Source: JAKIVR01 sp035933635 (GTDB lineage: Archaea; Thermoplasmatota; Thermoplasmata; Lutacidiplasmatales; UBA184). Taken from it: a stretch of 64,000 bases of DNA. This document shows, piece by piece, positions 1 to 8,184 of this stretch (within the stretch, counting starts at the first letter, position 1; every line of letters begins with the position of its first letter). The position numbers and the translations under genes were made by a program. The stretch spans positions 62,001-126,000 of the forward strand of contig DASYYY010000022.1 of assembly GCA_035933635.1 (NCBI GenBank), given 5' to 3'. The notes below the pieces were generated by a model. That model saw only the letters and a list, made by a program, of their open reading frames with translations, ran no database searches and was not told the DNA's origin.

Positions 1-286
1 TGGGTGGCACCGGATGGAGCCTCCGAGCGAGCTCCTCCCCGGCGGCTCGGACGTCGGGCGCTTTGACCGTCAGGACCACGGCCTCCGTGCTCATCCCCTC
101 GGTCAGCGCGTCGACCGCGGTGATGTCGAAAGTGCCCTCGAAGAGACCCTCGCTCCGCAGTCCGTTCAGCCGGATCGCCACGACGTCCTCTTCCCGGGCG
201 ACCAGGACGACCTCGTGCCGGGCCTTGAACAGTCGAGCTCCGAGGAGGCCCCCCACCGCTCCGGCCCCGAAGACCGTGACGCGCAC
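1..286 (-). CDS. panE: 2-dehydropantoate 2-reductase, N-terminal part (cut by window edge)
   Basis: Translated from the GTG at 286, the protein begins VRVTVFGAGAVGGLLGARL, a Rossmann NAD(P)-binding strand and loop (GAGAVGG). It continues with VVLVAR and later VVLTVKAPDV, the pattern of the PanE/ApbA ketopantoate reductases that make pantoate for coenzyme A. Only about 95 residues lie in the window and the catalytic C-terminal domain is outside it. The start lies 17 bases after the stop of the upstream coiled-coil gene, so the three minus-strand genes here probably form one transcript. Other short Rossmann reductases remain possible because the C-terminal half is unseen. Confidence 0.75.
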   Translation of the reverse strand, partial: MRVTVFGAGAVGGLLGARLFKARHEVVLVAREEDVVAIRLNGLRSEGLFEGTFDITAVDALTEGMSTEAVVLTVKAPDVRAAGEELARRLHPVPP

Positions 287-303
287 GCGGGGGTTCCCCG
301 GGC

Positions 304-534
304 TCAGCCAAACCGCCGGGCGAGCTCGCGGAGCGGCGGGGCGCGTCCGGCCGACTGCTTGAGCTCCACCAAGAGTTGGTCGTAGTAGCGGAGCTGCTCC
401 TTGGCCCGCCGGATCTGCCGGGCCAGGTACTCCTCCTCCCGGAGGAGTCGGTGGAGCTCCTCCTCCAGGCTGGACCGGGAGGTCCGCAGGAGGTCGACCC
501 TATCGGTGAGGAATCCGAGCTTCTTCCGCACCAT
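304..534 (-). CDS. Small coiled-coil protein of unknown function
   Basis: This 76-residue protein is rich in Leu, Glu, Arg and Gln. Residues 10-60 form one charged heptad-like stretch (SLEEELHRLLREEEYLARQ) typical of a coiled coil. No catalytic motif or membrane segment is visible. It overlaps the upstream minus-strand coiled-coil gene by 35 bases in another frame and is followed closely by the ketopantoate reductase, which suggests co-transcription. The two small proteins could pair, but that is inference. I do not recognise the family. Confidence 0.5.
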   Translation of the reverse strand: MVRKKLGFLTDRVDLLRTSRSSLEEELHRLLREEEYLARQIRRAKEQLRYYDQLLVELKQSAGRAPPLRELARRFG

Positions 535-745
535 GGGTCGGATTCACCGGTCTCAGCCGCACCGGGTCGATCGTGGCTTCCGCGACCTCCCCGAGATGCG
601 ACATCTCGCGCTTGAGCGCTTTCAGCCTTTTTTCGAGCTGATGGCGGCGGAGCTTGACGTCCGCCAGCGTGGACTTGAGCACGTCGAGCCGCCGCCGCCA
701 CTTCTCGCGCTCCTCGACGCTGAGAAGGATCGTGCGAACGTCCAT
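500..745 (-). CDS. Small coiled-coil protein of unknown function
   Basis: This protein of about 81 residues starts MDVRTILLSVEEREKWRRRL at the ATG at 745. An in-frame ATG at 775 would add ten residues but looks less likely. Residues 10-55 are a long amphipathic Lys/Arg/Leu/Glu helix predicted by eye to form a coiled coil. The C-terminal 25 residues are Pro/Arg-rich and overlap the next gene's start. No known domain is recognised. It is first in a three-gene minus-strand group with a second coiled-coil protein and a ketopantoate reductase. Confidence 0.5.
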   Translation of the reverse strand: MDVRTILLSVEEREKWRRRLDVLKSTLADVKLRRHQLEKRLKALKREMSHLGEVAEATIDPVRLRPVNPTHGAEEARIPHR

Positions 746-842
746 GCTCGCGGACGCACCCGAAAAATGATGCATGAACCTTTCGCCCGACCGGTCACGG
801 CTCCCGGGGTATCGGCCGGCGGCGCCACCCCGGCCCGTTCGG

Positions 843-851
843 TACTTTTAT
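843..851 (+). promoter_or_regulatory. TATA-like box of the malate dehydrogenase gene
   Basis: An A/T stretch (tactttta) stands out in GC-rich sequence about 35 bp before the ATG at 883. This supports that start over the in-frame ATG at 850, which lies at the box itself. Confidence 0.45.
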
Positions 852-882
852 GCGAGGTCCCAGCTCCCCGGGCGGGATCGTC

Positions 883-1821
883 ATGGGCAAGCTCAGCAAG
901 ATCAGCGTCCTCGGCGCCGGGAACATCGGCGGCACCCTCGCACAGCGACTCGCCGAGGCCGACCTCGCCAAGGAGGTCGTCCTCCTCGACATCGTCGATG
1001 GCCTGCCACAAGGCAAGGCGCTGGACATCCAGGAATCGGCCCCCATCCTCGGCTTCTCGACCCGCGTCTCGGGCAGTACGAACCTGGACGCGCTCTCCGG
1101 TTCGGAGGTCGTGGTGGAGACGGCGGGGCTGGCGCGCAAACCCGGAATGAGTCGGTCCGACCTGCTGGGCAAGAACGCCGAGATCCTCCGTGGCCACGCC
1201 CTCGCGGTCAAGCAACACGCTCCGGGCGCCGTCGTCGTCGTGGTGACCAACCCCGTCGATGTGATGACCTACTGGTTCCGCAAGGCGAGCGGCCTCCCGG
1301 CCGCGCGCGTGTTCGGCGAGAGCGGGTCGCTCGACACCGCCCGATTCCGTTGGTTCGTCGCCGAGGCGCTCGGTGTGGCTCCGCGCGATGTCGTGGGCTT
1401 CGTCCTGGGGACCCACGGGGACACGATGGTGCCGATCCTGTCGCTGACCAGCGTCAACGGGGTACCGCTGACGAAGCTGCTCCCGGCCGAGCAGCTCTCA
1501 CAGATCGTGCAGCGGACCAAGGACGGCGGAGCCGAGATCGTCAACCTGCTCAAGGCCGGCAGCGCCTACTACGCCCCGACCGCCTCCCAGGCGGAGCTGG
1601 TGCGTGCGGTCGCCGGAGACGAGCACCGCCTGCTCCCGGTGACCGCGGCGTTGAACGGCGAGTACGGGCTGCGCGATGTCTACCTCGGGGTGCCGACCCG
1701 CATCGGCCGGGCCGGCGTCGAGCAGGTCTTCGAGGTGGAGCTCACCGGGGCCGAGCGCGCGGCGTTCGAGGCGAGCGCGGCCGCCGTGCGCCAGGACCTG
1801 GCCGTACTGCCGTCGGTCTGA
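883..1821 (+). CDS. mdh: Malate dehydrogenase (NAD-type)
   Basis: This 312-residue LDH/MDH-family enzyme interconverts malate and oxaloacetate in the cytosolic TCA cycle. The N-terminal VLGAGNIGG loop binds dinucleotide, and the acidic residue after strand two (LLDIVDG) favours NAD. The substrate-loop motif AGLARKPGMSR has the Arg typical of malate rather than lactate enzymes. VVTNPVDVMTYW, SLDTARFR and the catalytic His in GTHGDTMVP follow in order. The length is normal for the family. The start was placed at 883 because a TATA-like box lies just upstream. Confidence 0.93.
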   Translation: MGKLSKISVLGAGNIGGTLAQRLAEADLAKEVVLLDIVDGLPQGKALDIQESAPILGFSTRVSGSTNLDALSGSEVVVETAGLARKPGMSRSDLLGKNAEILRGHALAVKQHAPGAVVVVVTNPVDVMTYWFRKASGLPAARVFGESGSLDTARFRWFVAEALGVAPRDVVGFVLGTHGDTMVPILSLTSVNGVPLTKLLPAEQLSQIVQRTKDGGAEIVNLLKAGSAYYAPTASQAELVRAVAGDEHRLLPVTAALNGEYGLRDVYLGVPTRIGRAGVEQVFEVELTGAERAAFEASAAAVRQDLAVLPSV

Positions 1822-1922
1822 ACCGGACCGTCAGCTTTTGGCCCCTCGAGCGCCTAGGTGAGCTCGATGGTGCCGACCACCCAGAACGTGGCTTGGGCCG
1901 CGGTGCCTCGCCGAAGGTCGCG

Positions 1923-2255
1923 GTGAACGCCACGTCGCCGGAGACTCCGCCCCCCGCCGCGCGACGGAAGGTCGACTATGTGGAGATCAAGCGCCGGCTC
2001 GGGACGTTGAGGTACAACACCGATTCGGCCGACCACGCGCACATCACGGTCAAGCCGCCGATCTGCGCGAAGTGCCCGCACTCGTTCTGCACCTTCGTCT
2101 GCCCGGCACAGTGCTACCAGCGCATCGAGGGCAAGCTCGTGTTCCGGTACGAGGACTGCGTGGAGTGCGGGGCGTGCGACATCGCCTGCGACCAGGGCTC
2201 GGTGACCTGGACGATGCCGCGGGGGCCGTACGGGGTCCGCTACGCCTACGGCTGA
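1923..2255 (+). CDS. fixX: FixX-type ferredoxin-like protein
   Basis: This protein of about 110 residues has two cysteine motifs. One resembles CAKCPHSFCTFVCPAQCY and the second is CVECGACDIACDQG, followed by the PRGPYGVRYAYG tail characteristic of FixX. FixX is the small iron-sulfur partner of the FixC electron-transfer flavoprotein:quinone oxidoreductase, passing electrons from ETF to the quinone pool. No fixA, fixB or fixC gene is in the window. A GTG at 1923 is taken as start; a GTG at 1980 is possible. The N-terminal 20 residues are low-complexity Thr/Pro/Ala. Confidence 0.85.
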   Translation: MNATSPETPPPAARRKVDYVEIKRRLGTLRYNTDSADHAHITVKPPICAKCPHSFCTFVCPAQCYQRIEGKLVFRYEDCVECGACDIACDQGSVTWTMPRGPYGVRYAYG

Positions 2256-2288
2256 GCTTCCGTCGTTCCGGTCCACGCGCACCTTCAA

Positions 2289-4382
2289 GTGCGCCCGAAC
2301 CCTTTCCCTCGACGGAGAGCCCCGGATACGTCATCGGCCAGCGCGTCGACCGCCCTTCCGGCTCTCTTTCCCTACCGGGTCCGGCCCGGTCAGGACCGTC
2401 TGCTTCGGGAGGTCGACGACCTCGGGCGGAGCGGGGGGCCGCTCCTCATCGAGGCGGCCACCGGCTCCGGCAAGACCGTGGCGACCCTCGCGCCGCTTAT
2501 CGAGCACGCCGACCGGGCCGACCACAAGATCCTCTACCTCGTTCGGACCCACGCCCAGGAGCTGCAGGTCATCCAGGAGGCCCGCGCGATCTCCCACCGG
2601 GCCGACCGCCCGCTGCTCGCCGTCGGCCTCGCCGGGCGGCAGAAGCGGTGCTTCTTGCTCGAGAGCATGGCCGACTTTCCCGGCGCCACCGCCGAGGAGA
2701 GCGGCAAGCTCTGTGCCGACCGCAAGCGGGCCACCCAGGAGTCGTTCGATGCCGGCCTCGTGCTCCAGGCACCGACCGAGATCCCCGAGGGGGGGCCGGT
2801 CGAGCTCGCCGACCTCGACGGATGCGCCTACTACGCGCGGTTGCTCCAGACCGACCTCGAGCCGCTGGTCGACCGGTTCGCCCAGAAGCTGCCGACGCCG
2901 CAGGAGTTCGAGGAGTACAGCCGCACCGAGAACCTCTGCCCCTACGAGCTGGCCAAGAAGCTCGCCGGGCGCGCCCGGCTCGTCACGGCTCCCTACGCGT
3001 TCTTCTTCCACCCCCAGGTACGCCGATCGCTCTACCAGTGGATCGGCGTCGGGCCGGACAAGGTCGACCTGGTCGTCGACGAGGCCCACAATCTGCCGGA
3101 CTACCTCCGGGAACTTTCCTCGGTGGTCCTCCCGCGCGAGGCGATCCGCCGTGCCCGCAGCGAACTGGCCGAGCGTGGGGATTTCGTCCTGCCCGAGGGA
3201 TTCCACGCCACCGAACTGCTGGACACCGTCGGGCTGGCGATCGACGGCCTCGTGCGCGAGTTCGCCGGCGAGGAGGACGGCGTCCTCCCCCCGAACGCGC
3301 TGGAGGACGCGATCCTGGGCGCGATCGGAGGCACCTCCCACCGCCTCGACACCTATCTCGGTAGCCTCGTGGCCTGGGGCGAGTCGCTGCGGGAGGAACG
3401 GCGGAAGGCCCGGCTCCTTCCCCGCTCCTCGGTCCACTCGGTCGCGCTGAGCCTGCTCAACTGGCCCCAGCTCGAGCCGCCGCGCTACGTCAAGGTCGTG
3501 ACCCGGGAGCCGCGTCCGGCGCTCGAGGCGTACTCCGTCGACGCCCGGGCGGCGGCGGAGGCCATCGGCGAGTGCCACCTGTCGGTCCACCTCTCCGGGA
3601 CGCTGCGTCCGATCGAGGAGTACCGTGACGCGCTGGGGCTCCCGGCCCCCAGCCGCTCGCTCGTGGTCCCCTCACCGTTCCCGGCGAACCACCGCAAGCT
3701 CCTGTTCGACCCCGGCATCTCGACCCGGTTCGAGGAGCTCCGCTCGCAGCCGGAGGCGATCCCCCGCCTCGCGCGGCGCGTCAACGAGGTGCTCCGTGAA
3801 CTCCCGGTCCGCACCGCCGTGTTCTTCCCCAGCTTCGCGCTGATGGAGCAGGTCCTGGCCGCGGGGCTGAAGGAGGAGCTCCCCGCGCACGCGGTCATCG
3901 AGAGCCGCGGGACGACGACGGCGGACCTCTGGCGCGCGCTCGACGGATTCCGCACCGGCCCGAAGGACAGCGTCGTGCTGGGCGTCACGGGCGGCCGGAT
4001 CTCGGAAGGGATCGACTTCCCCGACGAGCAGCTCGAGGCGGTGGTCCTCGTCGGGCTGCCCTTCCCCAAGCCGACCGCCAAACGCGAGGCGCTCCGCACC
4101 TACCTCGACCTGACCACCGGCCACGGCTGGGAGTACTGCGTGCTCGGCCCGACCCAGCGGGCCATGCTCCAGGCGATCGGCCGCCTCATCCGCACCGAGA
4201 ACGACCGCGGGATCGGGATCATCCTCGACCACCGCGCCGCACAGTTCTCGGCGGTGCTCCCCGGCCTGGAACCGATCCAGGACCTCCACGCGAGCGTCAA
4301 GGAGTTCTTCGGCCGAAGGACGGTGCGTCGTCACGCGGCGACGCCGGCGCCCCGCGTCGCGCCGCGGGCTCCAAACCCATAA
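2289..4382 (+). CDS. xpd: XPD/Rad3-type iron-sulfur DNA helicase
   Basis: This 697-residue superfamily 2 helicase carries Walker A EAATGSGKT near residue 57 and the DEAH box VVDEAHN near residue 260. Four cysteines lie between them (in KRCFL, KLCAD, DGCAY and NLCPYE), matching the 4Fe-4S domain of XPD/FancJ/DinG helicases. C-terminal motifs include GRISEGIDFP and QAIGRLIRT. Archaeal XPD unwinds DNA 5' to 3' in repair. The start is a GTG; the first 25 residues are weakly conserved-looking, and the helicase domain begins at FPYRVRPGQ. It ends 25 bases before the GHMP kinase start, which has its own weak TATA-like element. Confidence 0.9.
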   Translation: MRPNPFPRRRAPDTSSASASTALPALFPYRVRPGQDRLLREVDDLGRSGGPLLIEAATGSGKTVATLAPLIEHADRADHKILYLVRTHAQELQVIQEARAISHRADRPLLAVGLAGRQKRCFLLESMADFPGATAEESGKLCADRKRATQESFDAGLVLQAPTEIPEGGPVELADLDGCAYYARLLQTDLEPLVDRFAQKLPTPQEFEEYSRTENLCPYELAKKLAGRARLVTAPYAFFFHPQVRRSLYQWIGVGPDKVDLVVDEAHNLPDYLRELSSVVLPREAIRRARSELAERGDFVLPEGFHATELLDTVGLAIDGLVREFAGEEDGVLPPNALEDAILGAIGGTSHRLDTYLGSLVAWGESLREERRKARLLPRSSVHSVALSLLNWPQLEPPRYVKVVTREPRPALEAYSVDARAAAEAIGECHLSVHLSGTLRPIEEYRDALGLPAPSRSLVVPSPFPANHRKLLFDPGISTRFEELRSQPEAIPRLARRVNEVLRELPVRTAVFFPSFALMEQVLAAGLKEELPAHAVIESRGTTTADLWRALDGFRTGPKDSVVLGVTGGRISEGIDFPDEQLEAVVLVGLPFPKPTAKREALRTYLDLTTGHGWEYCVLGPTQRAMLQAIGRLIRTENDRGIGIILDHRAAQFSAVLPGLEPIQDLHASVKEFFGRRTVRRHAATPAPRVAPRAPNP

Positions 4383-4407
4383 GTGCGGCCCGGCGCCATC
4401 GAGCCCC

Positions 4408-5385
4408 GTGATCATCACCCGCACCCCGCTGCGCGTGAGCTTCGCCGGGGGCGGGACGGACCTTCCGTCGTTCTACCGCAACTACGACGGCGGGGCGGTG
4501 GTGAGCGCGGCCATCGACCGCTACATCCACGTCCTGGTCAACGACAAGTTCGACCGGTCGATCCGGGTCGCCTACTCCCGGACCGAGAACGTCGAGCGCC
4601 TCGAGGAGCTCGGCCACGAGCTCGTCCGGGAGGCGATGCGGGCCACCGGGGTCACCGAGGCGGTCGAGGTCCACACCATCGCCGACATCCCCGGTGAGGG
4701 GACCGGTCTCGGTTCGTCCTCCTCGGTCACCGTCGGATTGCTCAATGCGTTCTACGCCTACCGCGGCAACCTCCGCGGCCCCGGCGAGCTCGCCGAGGAG
4801 GCCTGCCAGATCGAGATCGACCGGCTGCACGGGACGCTGGGCAAGCAGGACCAGTACGCCGCGGCGTTCGGCGGGGTCCAATACTTCGAGTTCCGACCGG
4901 ACGACACGGTCCGCGTCGCCCCGATCCCCCTCACGGTCCAGGACCGGGAGGCGTTGGGCAATCACCTCACGCTGTTCTACACCGGGATCACGCGCTCGGC
5001 GCAGGGGATCCTCAAGCAGCAGGATTCCCGGACCGGCGAGAACAAGGACAACCTGCTGCGGATGCGCGACCTCGCCGCCTCCACCCGCGACGCGATCGCC
5101 GCCCGGGACTGGAGCCGGTTCGGGGCGCTGCTGGATGAAGGGTGGCGACTGAAGCGGGGCCTGGCCTCGGGGGTGACCAACTCGGCGATCGACGACGCGT
5201 ACGCCCGGGCGAAGGAGGCCGGGGCGCTCGGCGGGAAGATCACCGGCGCCGGCGGGGGCGGGTTCCTCCTCGTCGTGCACCCTCCCGAGAGAAGCGCTCA
5301 AGTAGCGACCGCCCTCTCGCCGTGGATGCGCATGCCCATCCGGATCTCCCCGGAGGGATCGCGTATCCTGTTCGTGGGGCGCTAG
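4408..5385 (+). CDS. GHMP kinase, D-glycero-D-manno-heptose 7-phosphate kinase (HddA)-like
   Basis: The 325-residue protein opens with TRTPLRVSFAGGGTDLPSFY, typical of HddA/fucokinase-type GHMP kinases. The phosphate loop GTGLGSSSSVTVG lies near residue 97 and the third motif GKITGAGGGGFLL near residue 276. HddA phosphorylates heptose 7-phosphate at C1 for GDP- or ADP-heptose synthesis. The next gene, five bases on, is a phosphoheptose-isomerase-type SIS protein, which fits that pathway. The true sugar may differ in an archaeon. The start is GTG 4408, about 27 bp after an A/T element at 4377-4385. Confidence 0.82.
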   Translation: MIITRTPLRVSFAGGGTDLPSFYRNYDGGAVVSAAIDRYIHVLVNDKFDRSIRVAYSRTENVERLEELGHELVREAMRATGVTEAVEVHTIADIPGEGTGLGSSSSVTVGLLNAFYAYRGNLRGPGELAEEACQIEIDRLHGTLGKQDQYAAAFGGVQYFEFRPDDTVRVAPIPLTVQDREALGNHLTLFYTGITRSAQGILKQQDSRTGENKDNLLRMRDLAASTRDAIAARDWSRFGALLDEGWRLKRGLASGVTNSAIDDAYARAKEAGALGGKITGAGGGGFLLVVHPPERSAQVATALSPWMRMPIRISPEGSRILFVGR

Positions 5386-5389
5386 TCCA

Positions 5390-5974
5390 ATGGCCGGAGT
5401 CGAACCGTACGTCCGTCGCTATGTGGAGGAGACCGGCGCCGCGATCTCCGGCGAGTACCTTCCCCGCGCCATCGCCCAGATCGTCCCGTTGCTGCTGAAG
5501 GCCCGGGTCGACGGCCGCACGATCTTCTTCTTCGGCAACGGCGGGAGTGCCTCGACCGCCTCGCACTTCGTCGCGGACATCGGCAAGGCGACCATCCGCG
5601 GCGACGGCCGCCGCTTCAAGTGCCTGGCGCTGGTCGACAACGTCGAGACCGTCACCGCCTGGGCCAACGACGCCGAGTACTCCGTGGTGTTCTCCGAGCA
5701 GCTCCGCGGCCTCGCCCACCGGGGCGACGTGGCCGTCGGGATCAGCGGCAGCGGCAATTCCCCCAACGTGCTCAAGGCGATGGAGCTCGCCCGATCCATG
5801 GGCCTGTCCACCGTCGGCCTGACCGGCATCGGAGGGGGGAAGCTGAAGGACCTCGTCGACGTACCGGTCGTCGTACCGTCGAACTCCATGCAGCACGTGG
5901 AGGACGCCCACCTCCTTGTCTGCCACGTCCTCACCGCCTACCTGCGGGACGAGGCGCCCCCTGCCACCGGATGA
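5390..5974 (+). CDS. SIS-domain sugar phosphate isomerase, GmhA-like
   Basis: This 194-residue single SIS domain has FFFGNGGSASTASHF near residue 45, the phospho-sugar loop GISGSGNSPNV near residue 118 and a VEDAHLLVCHVL end. These match phosphoheptose isomerase GmhA, which converts sedoheptulose 7-phosphate to heptose 7-phosphate. Aligned by eye to bacterial GmhA, the metal-ligand His residues are kept, but the usual Glu in the first helix appears as Asp and the usual Gln as Glu, so substrate or metal use may differ. It lies between the kinase (4-base gap) and the CBS-ParB gene (ATGA overlap), implying coordinated translation. Confidence 0.8.
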   Translation: MAGVEPYVRRYVEETGAAISGEYLPRAIAQIVPLLLKARVDGRTIFFFGNGGSASTASHFVADIGKATIRGDGRRFKCLALVDNVETVTAWANDAEYSVVFSEQLRGLAHRGDVAVGISGSGNSPNVLKAMELARSMGLSTVGLTGIGGGKLKDLVDVPVVVPSNSMQHVEDAHLLVCHVLTAYLRDEAPPATG

Positions 5975-6822
5975 CGCTGGTCCACGTCCGCGACTACATG
6001 GTGCTCGAGGTCGAGCACCTGCCGAGCACCACGACGGTCGGCACGGCCATCGAGCGGCTGATGCGCAGCCGCCACCACGGCATGCCGGTCACCGACAGCT
6101 CCGGCAAGCTCATCGGGTTCGTCAGTGCCAAGGAGCTGCTCCGCCACTCGAACGAGCGCTCCCTGACGCTGGACAAGATCATCCGACCCGGGACCTACAC
6201 CGCCTCGCCGGAGATGGCGCTGGACGACGTGGCCCGGATCATGTTCCGGTTCGGGCTCCGCGACCTACCCATCACCGACGACGACGGCAAGCTCTGCGGG
6301 ATCATCTCGAACCTGGACATCGTGCGCTCGCACTTCGAGCGCGCCAACCCGGCGAAGGCCGAGACGCTAAAGTCGCTCCTTTCCGAGCGATATCAGCTCC
6401 CGTTCTCCTTCCGACGGGGCCTGGTCCCCATCGCCGCCCTCGTCCCCACGCAGTGGAAAGTCTACGAGGACGAGCTCGAGGGGCGTCGCTACGAGCTCGA
6501 GCGGGGGTTCGCCGAGCCGCTCCTCGTCGTCCAGAAGGGCGACAAGTGGATCCTGATCGACGGGCACCACCGGGCGCTGGCCGCCCAGGAGATGGGGCTG
6601 ACGCAGCTCCAGGCCTACATCCTGCGCTCGGACAAGCCCGACGAGTTCGCCAACACCGAGATCGGTCTCGAGCGGATCGCCAAGGACCACCACCTGGAGT
6701 CGTTGCGGGACATCGAGGTCGACCACTCCGGCCACCACCCCCTGATCGAGGTCACCACGCAGCTCTTGCGGCGGTTCGAGACGATCGAGGCTCCCCGGAT
6801 CTCCCGCAGCCACGAGCCCTGA
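5971..6822 (+). CDS. CBS-pair protein fused to a ParB/SerK-like domain
   Basis: This 283-residue protein has two CBS repeats (about residues 7-55 and 70-125; motifs HHGMPVTDS and LRDLPITDD) that usually bind adenosine nucleotides. A ParB/sulfiredoxin-fold domain follows (about 145-225) with the motif ILIDGHHRALAAQEMG. Relatives with DGHHR include chromosome-partition-like proteins and the free-serine kinases SerK and SbnI, so a small-molecule kinase is as plausible as DNA binding. The gene is translationally coupled to the SIS isomerase by an ATGA overlap. It could be a nucleotide-sensing regulator or a kinase in the same sugar pathway. The role is inferred, not shown. Confidence 0.7.
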   Translation: MTLVHVRDYMVLEVEHLPSTTTVGTAIERLMRSRHHGMPVTDSSGKLIGFVSAKELLRHSNERSLTLDKIIRPGTYTASPEMALDDVARIMFRFGLRDLPITDDDGKLCGIISNLDIVRSHFERANPAKAETLKSLLSERYQLPFSFRRGLVPIAALVPTQWKVYEDELEGRRYELERGFAEPLLVVQKGDKWILIDGHHRALAAQEMGLTQLQAYILRSDKPDEFANTEIGLERIAKDHHLESLRDIEVDHSGHHPLIEVTTQLLRRFETIEAPRISRSHEP

Positions 6823-6893
6823 TCCGGGCGGCTCGGACCCTCCGTTCGTACCCTAGCCATATCAAGCCAGGGCCGGTCGAGCGCCGAGAGATC

Positions 6894-7946
6894 GTGTCGA
6901 CGGCAACGCTCGCCCGGGCGCCGGGCCGTCGGCTCCCGAAGGGCTCCCTCGCCGCCTTCGTGGCGGCGGCGTTGGTCCTGGCGTTCGGGCTCCCCCTGGC
7001 CGGGCCGCTCGCCCACGCCGCGGGTGCCGAGCGCGCGCTGGAATACGGAAGGTCCGTGGCTCGGGCGGTCGGCCACGTGAACCTGACGATCAACGCGACC
7101 GATGCGCCCGCCTACTCGCCGTCGAACCTGACGAACGTTCCGGCGGGCGCTTCCGTGACCCTGCACTTCCACAACGGCGGTTCCCTCTCCCACACGTTCA
7201 CCCTGTCCACCGTCGCCAACTTCGTCCTCGACCGGGGCTGGAGCCCGGCCGAGCTCAATGCCTGGTTCAAGGCCAACGGGAGCCTCGTCAATCTCTCGGC
7301 GGCTCCGGGCGCGACGGTCGTGGGCAACTTCACCCTACCCGCGAACGACACGGGGGTCTTCTTCGAGTTCGTCTCGCTCGACACCTACCAGTTCCAGGCC
7401 GGGATGTTCGGATTCCTGGCCACCTCGGCCGGCGGGCCGAGCGTCACGCTCACCGAGCAGGCCACGAGCAGCTTCTCGTTTGTCCCCAACGTGCTCGTGG
7501 TGAACGCCACGAAGTATCCCGTCGTCGTGGAGGTCACCGTCACCAACGTCGGCTCGCTCGCGCACACCTGGACGCTCAGCGCGCTCGCCGACGTCCAACC
7601 GACCCCCACGAACTTTACGGCCTACTTCTCCCAACACGCACCGGCGGCGAACCTTCAGGTGCCGGCCGCCTCGGGCGGGACCGTCAACGGAACCTTCACC
7701 ATCCCGGGTCCGGGGGTGTACGCCTTCCTGTGCATGGTCCCCGGCCACTTCGCGAACGGGATGAACGGCTCGCTGTTCGTCGGCGTCCCGCCCCCCGTGA
7801 TCGCGCCTCCCCCGAGCACGGCGCTGGTCCAAACCGGCGTGCTCGCCGGCGCCGGCGTGCTGCTCGCTGTGGGCGTCGTGGTGGCGTTCGCCTCGAACTT
7901 CGTGGGGCGATTCCCTAAGAGCGCCTCGCCCCCCGGACACCACTGA
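6894..7946 (+). CDS. Membrane-anchored two-domain cupredoxin (blue copper protein)
   Basis: From GTG 6894 the protein has about 350 residues. It has a signal-like hydrophobic segment at residues 20-45, two cupredoxin domains (about 60-185 and 190-305), a Pro-rich linker and a C-terminal membrane helix (about 315-340). The second domain has a type 1 copper set: His in LAHTWTL, then Cys, His and Met in FLCMVPGHFANGM. The first domain keeps HTFTL but has SLDTYQFQAGM where Cys and His should be, so it probably binds no type 1 copper. It faces the outside and may shuttle electrons to the oxidase encoded convergently downstream. It is not preceded by a clear operon partner. Confidence 0.82.
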   Translation: MSTATLARAPGRRLPKGSLAAFVAAALVLAFGLPLAGPLAHAAGAERALEYGRSVARAVGHVNLTINATDAPAYSPSNLTNVPAGASVTLHFHNGGSLSHTFTLSTVANFVLDRGWSPAELNAWFKANGSLVNLSAAPGATVVGNFTLPANDTGVFFEFVSLDTYQFQAGMFGFLATSAGGPSVTLTEQATSSFSFVPNVLVVNATKYPVVVEVTVTNVGSLAHTWTLSALADVQPTPTNFTAYFSQHAPAANLQVPAASGGTVNGTFTIPGPGVYAFLCMVPGHFANGMNGSLFVGVPPPVIAPPPSTALVQTGVLAGAGVLLAVGVVVAFASNFVGRFPKSASPPGHH

Positions 7947-8184
7947 TCCCCGCGAGCTCACCGCCGGCTGCGAGTCCAGGTGGGCGCTCGAGTCGGCGAC
8001 TGCCGCGGCTACGCGGACCATCGCGGGGCGGCGCTCGACGTGCGCACGGCCCGGTCGGCACGCTGCGGCCCCGCGGCGGAAGTGCAGGGACCGGCACCAT
8101 CCCGAGCCCGGTGTCCCTTCCGTTGACGGAGCGTCGGGTCACGCACGATCGCGCAAGGTCGCCGCGGACGTCCCGGTGCTCGGC

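Noticed and set aside
7947..8184. Possible short gene or terminator hairpin between the convergent cupredoxin and subunit II genes
   Set aside because: Open frames there have no recognisable features, and GC-rich hairpins are expected by chance; I see no convincing signal.
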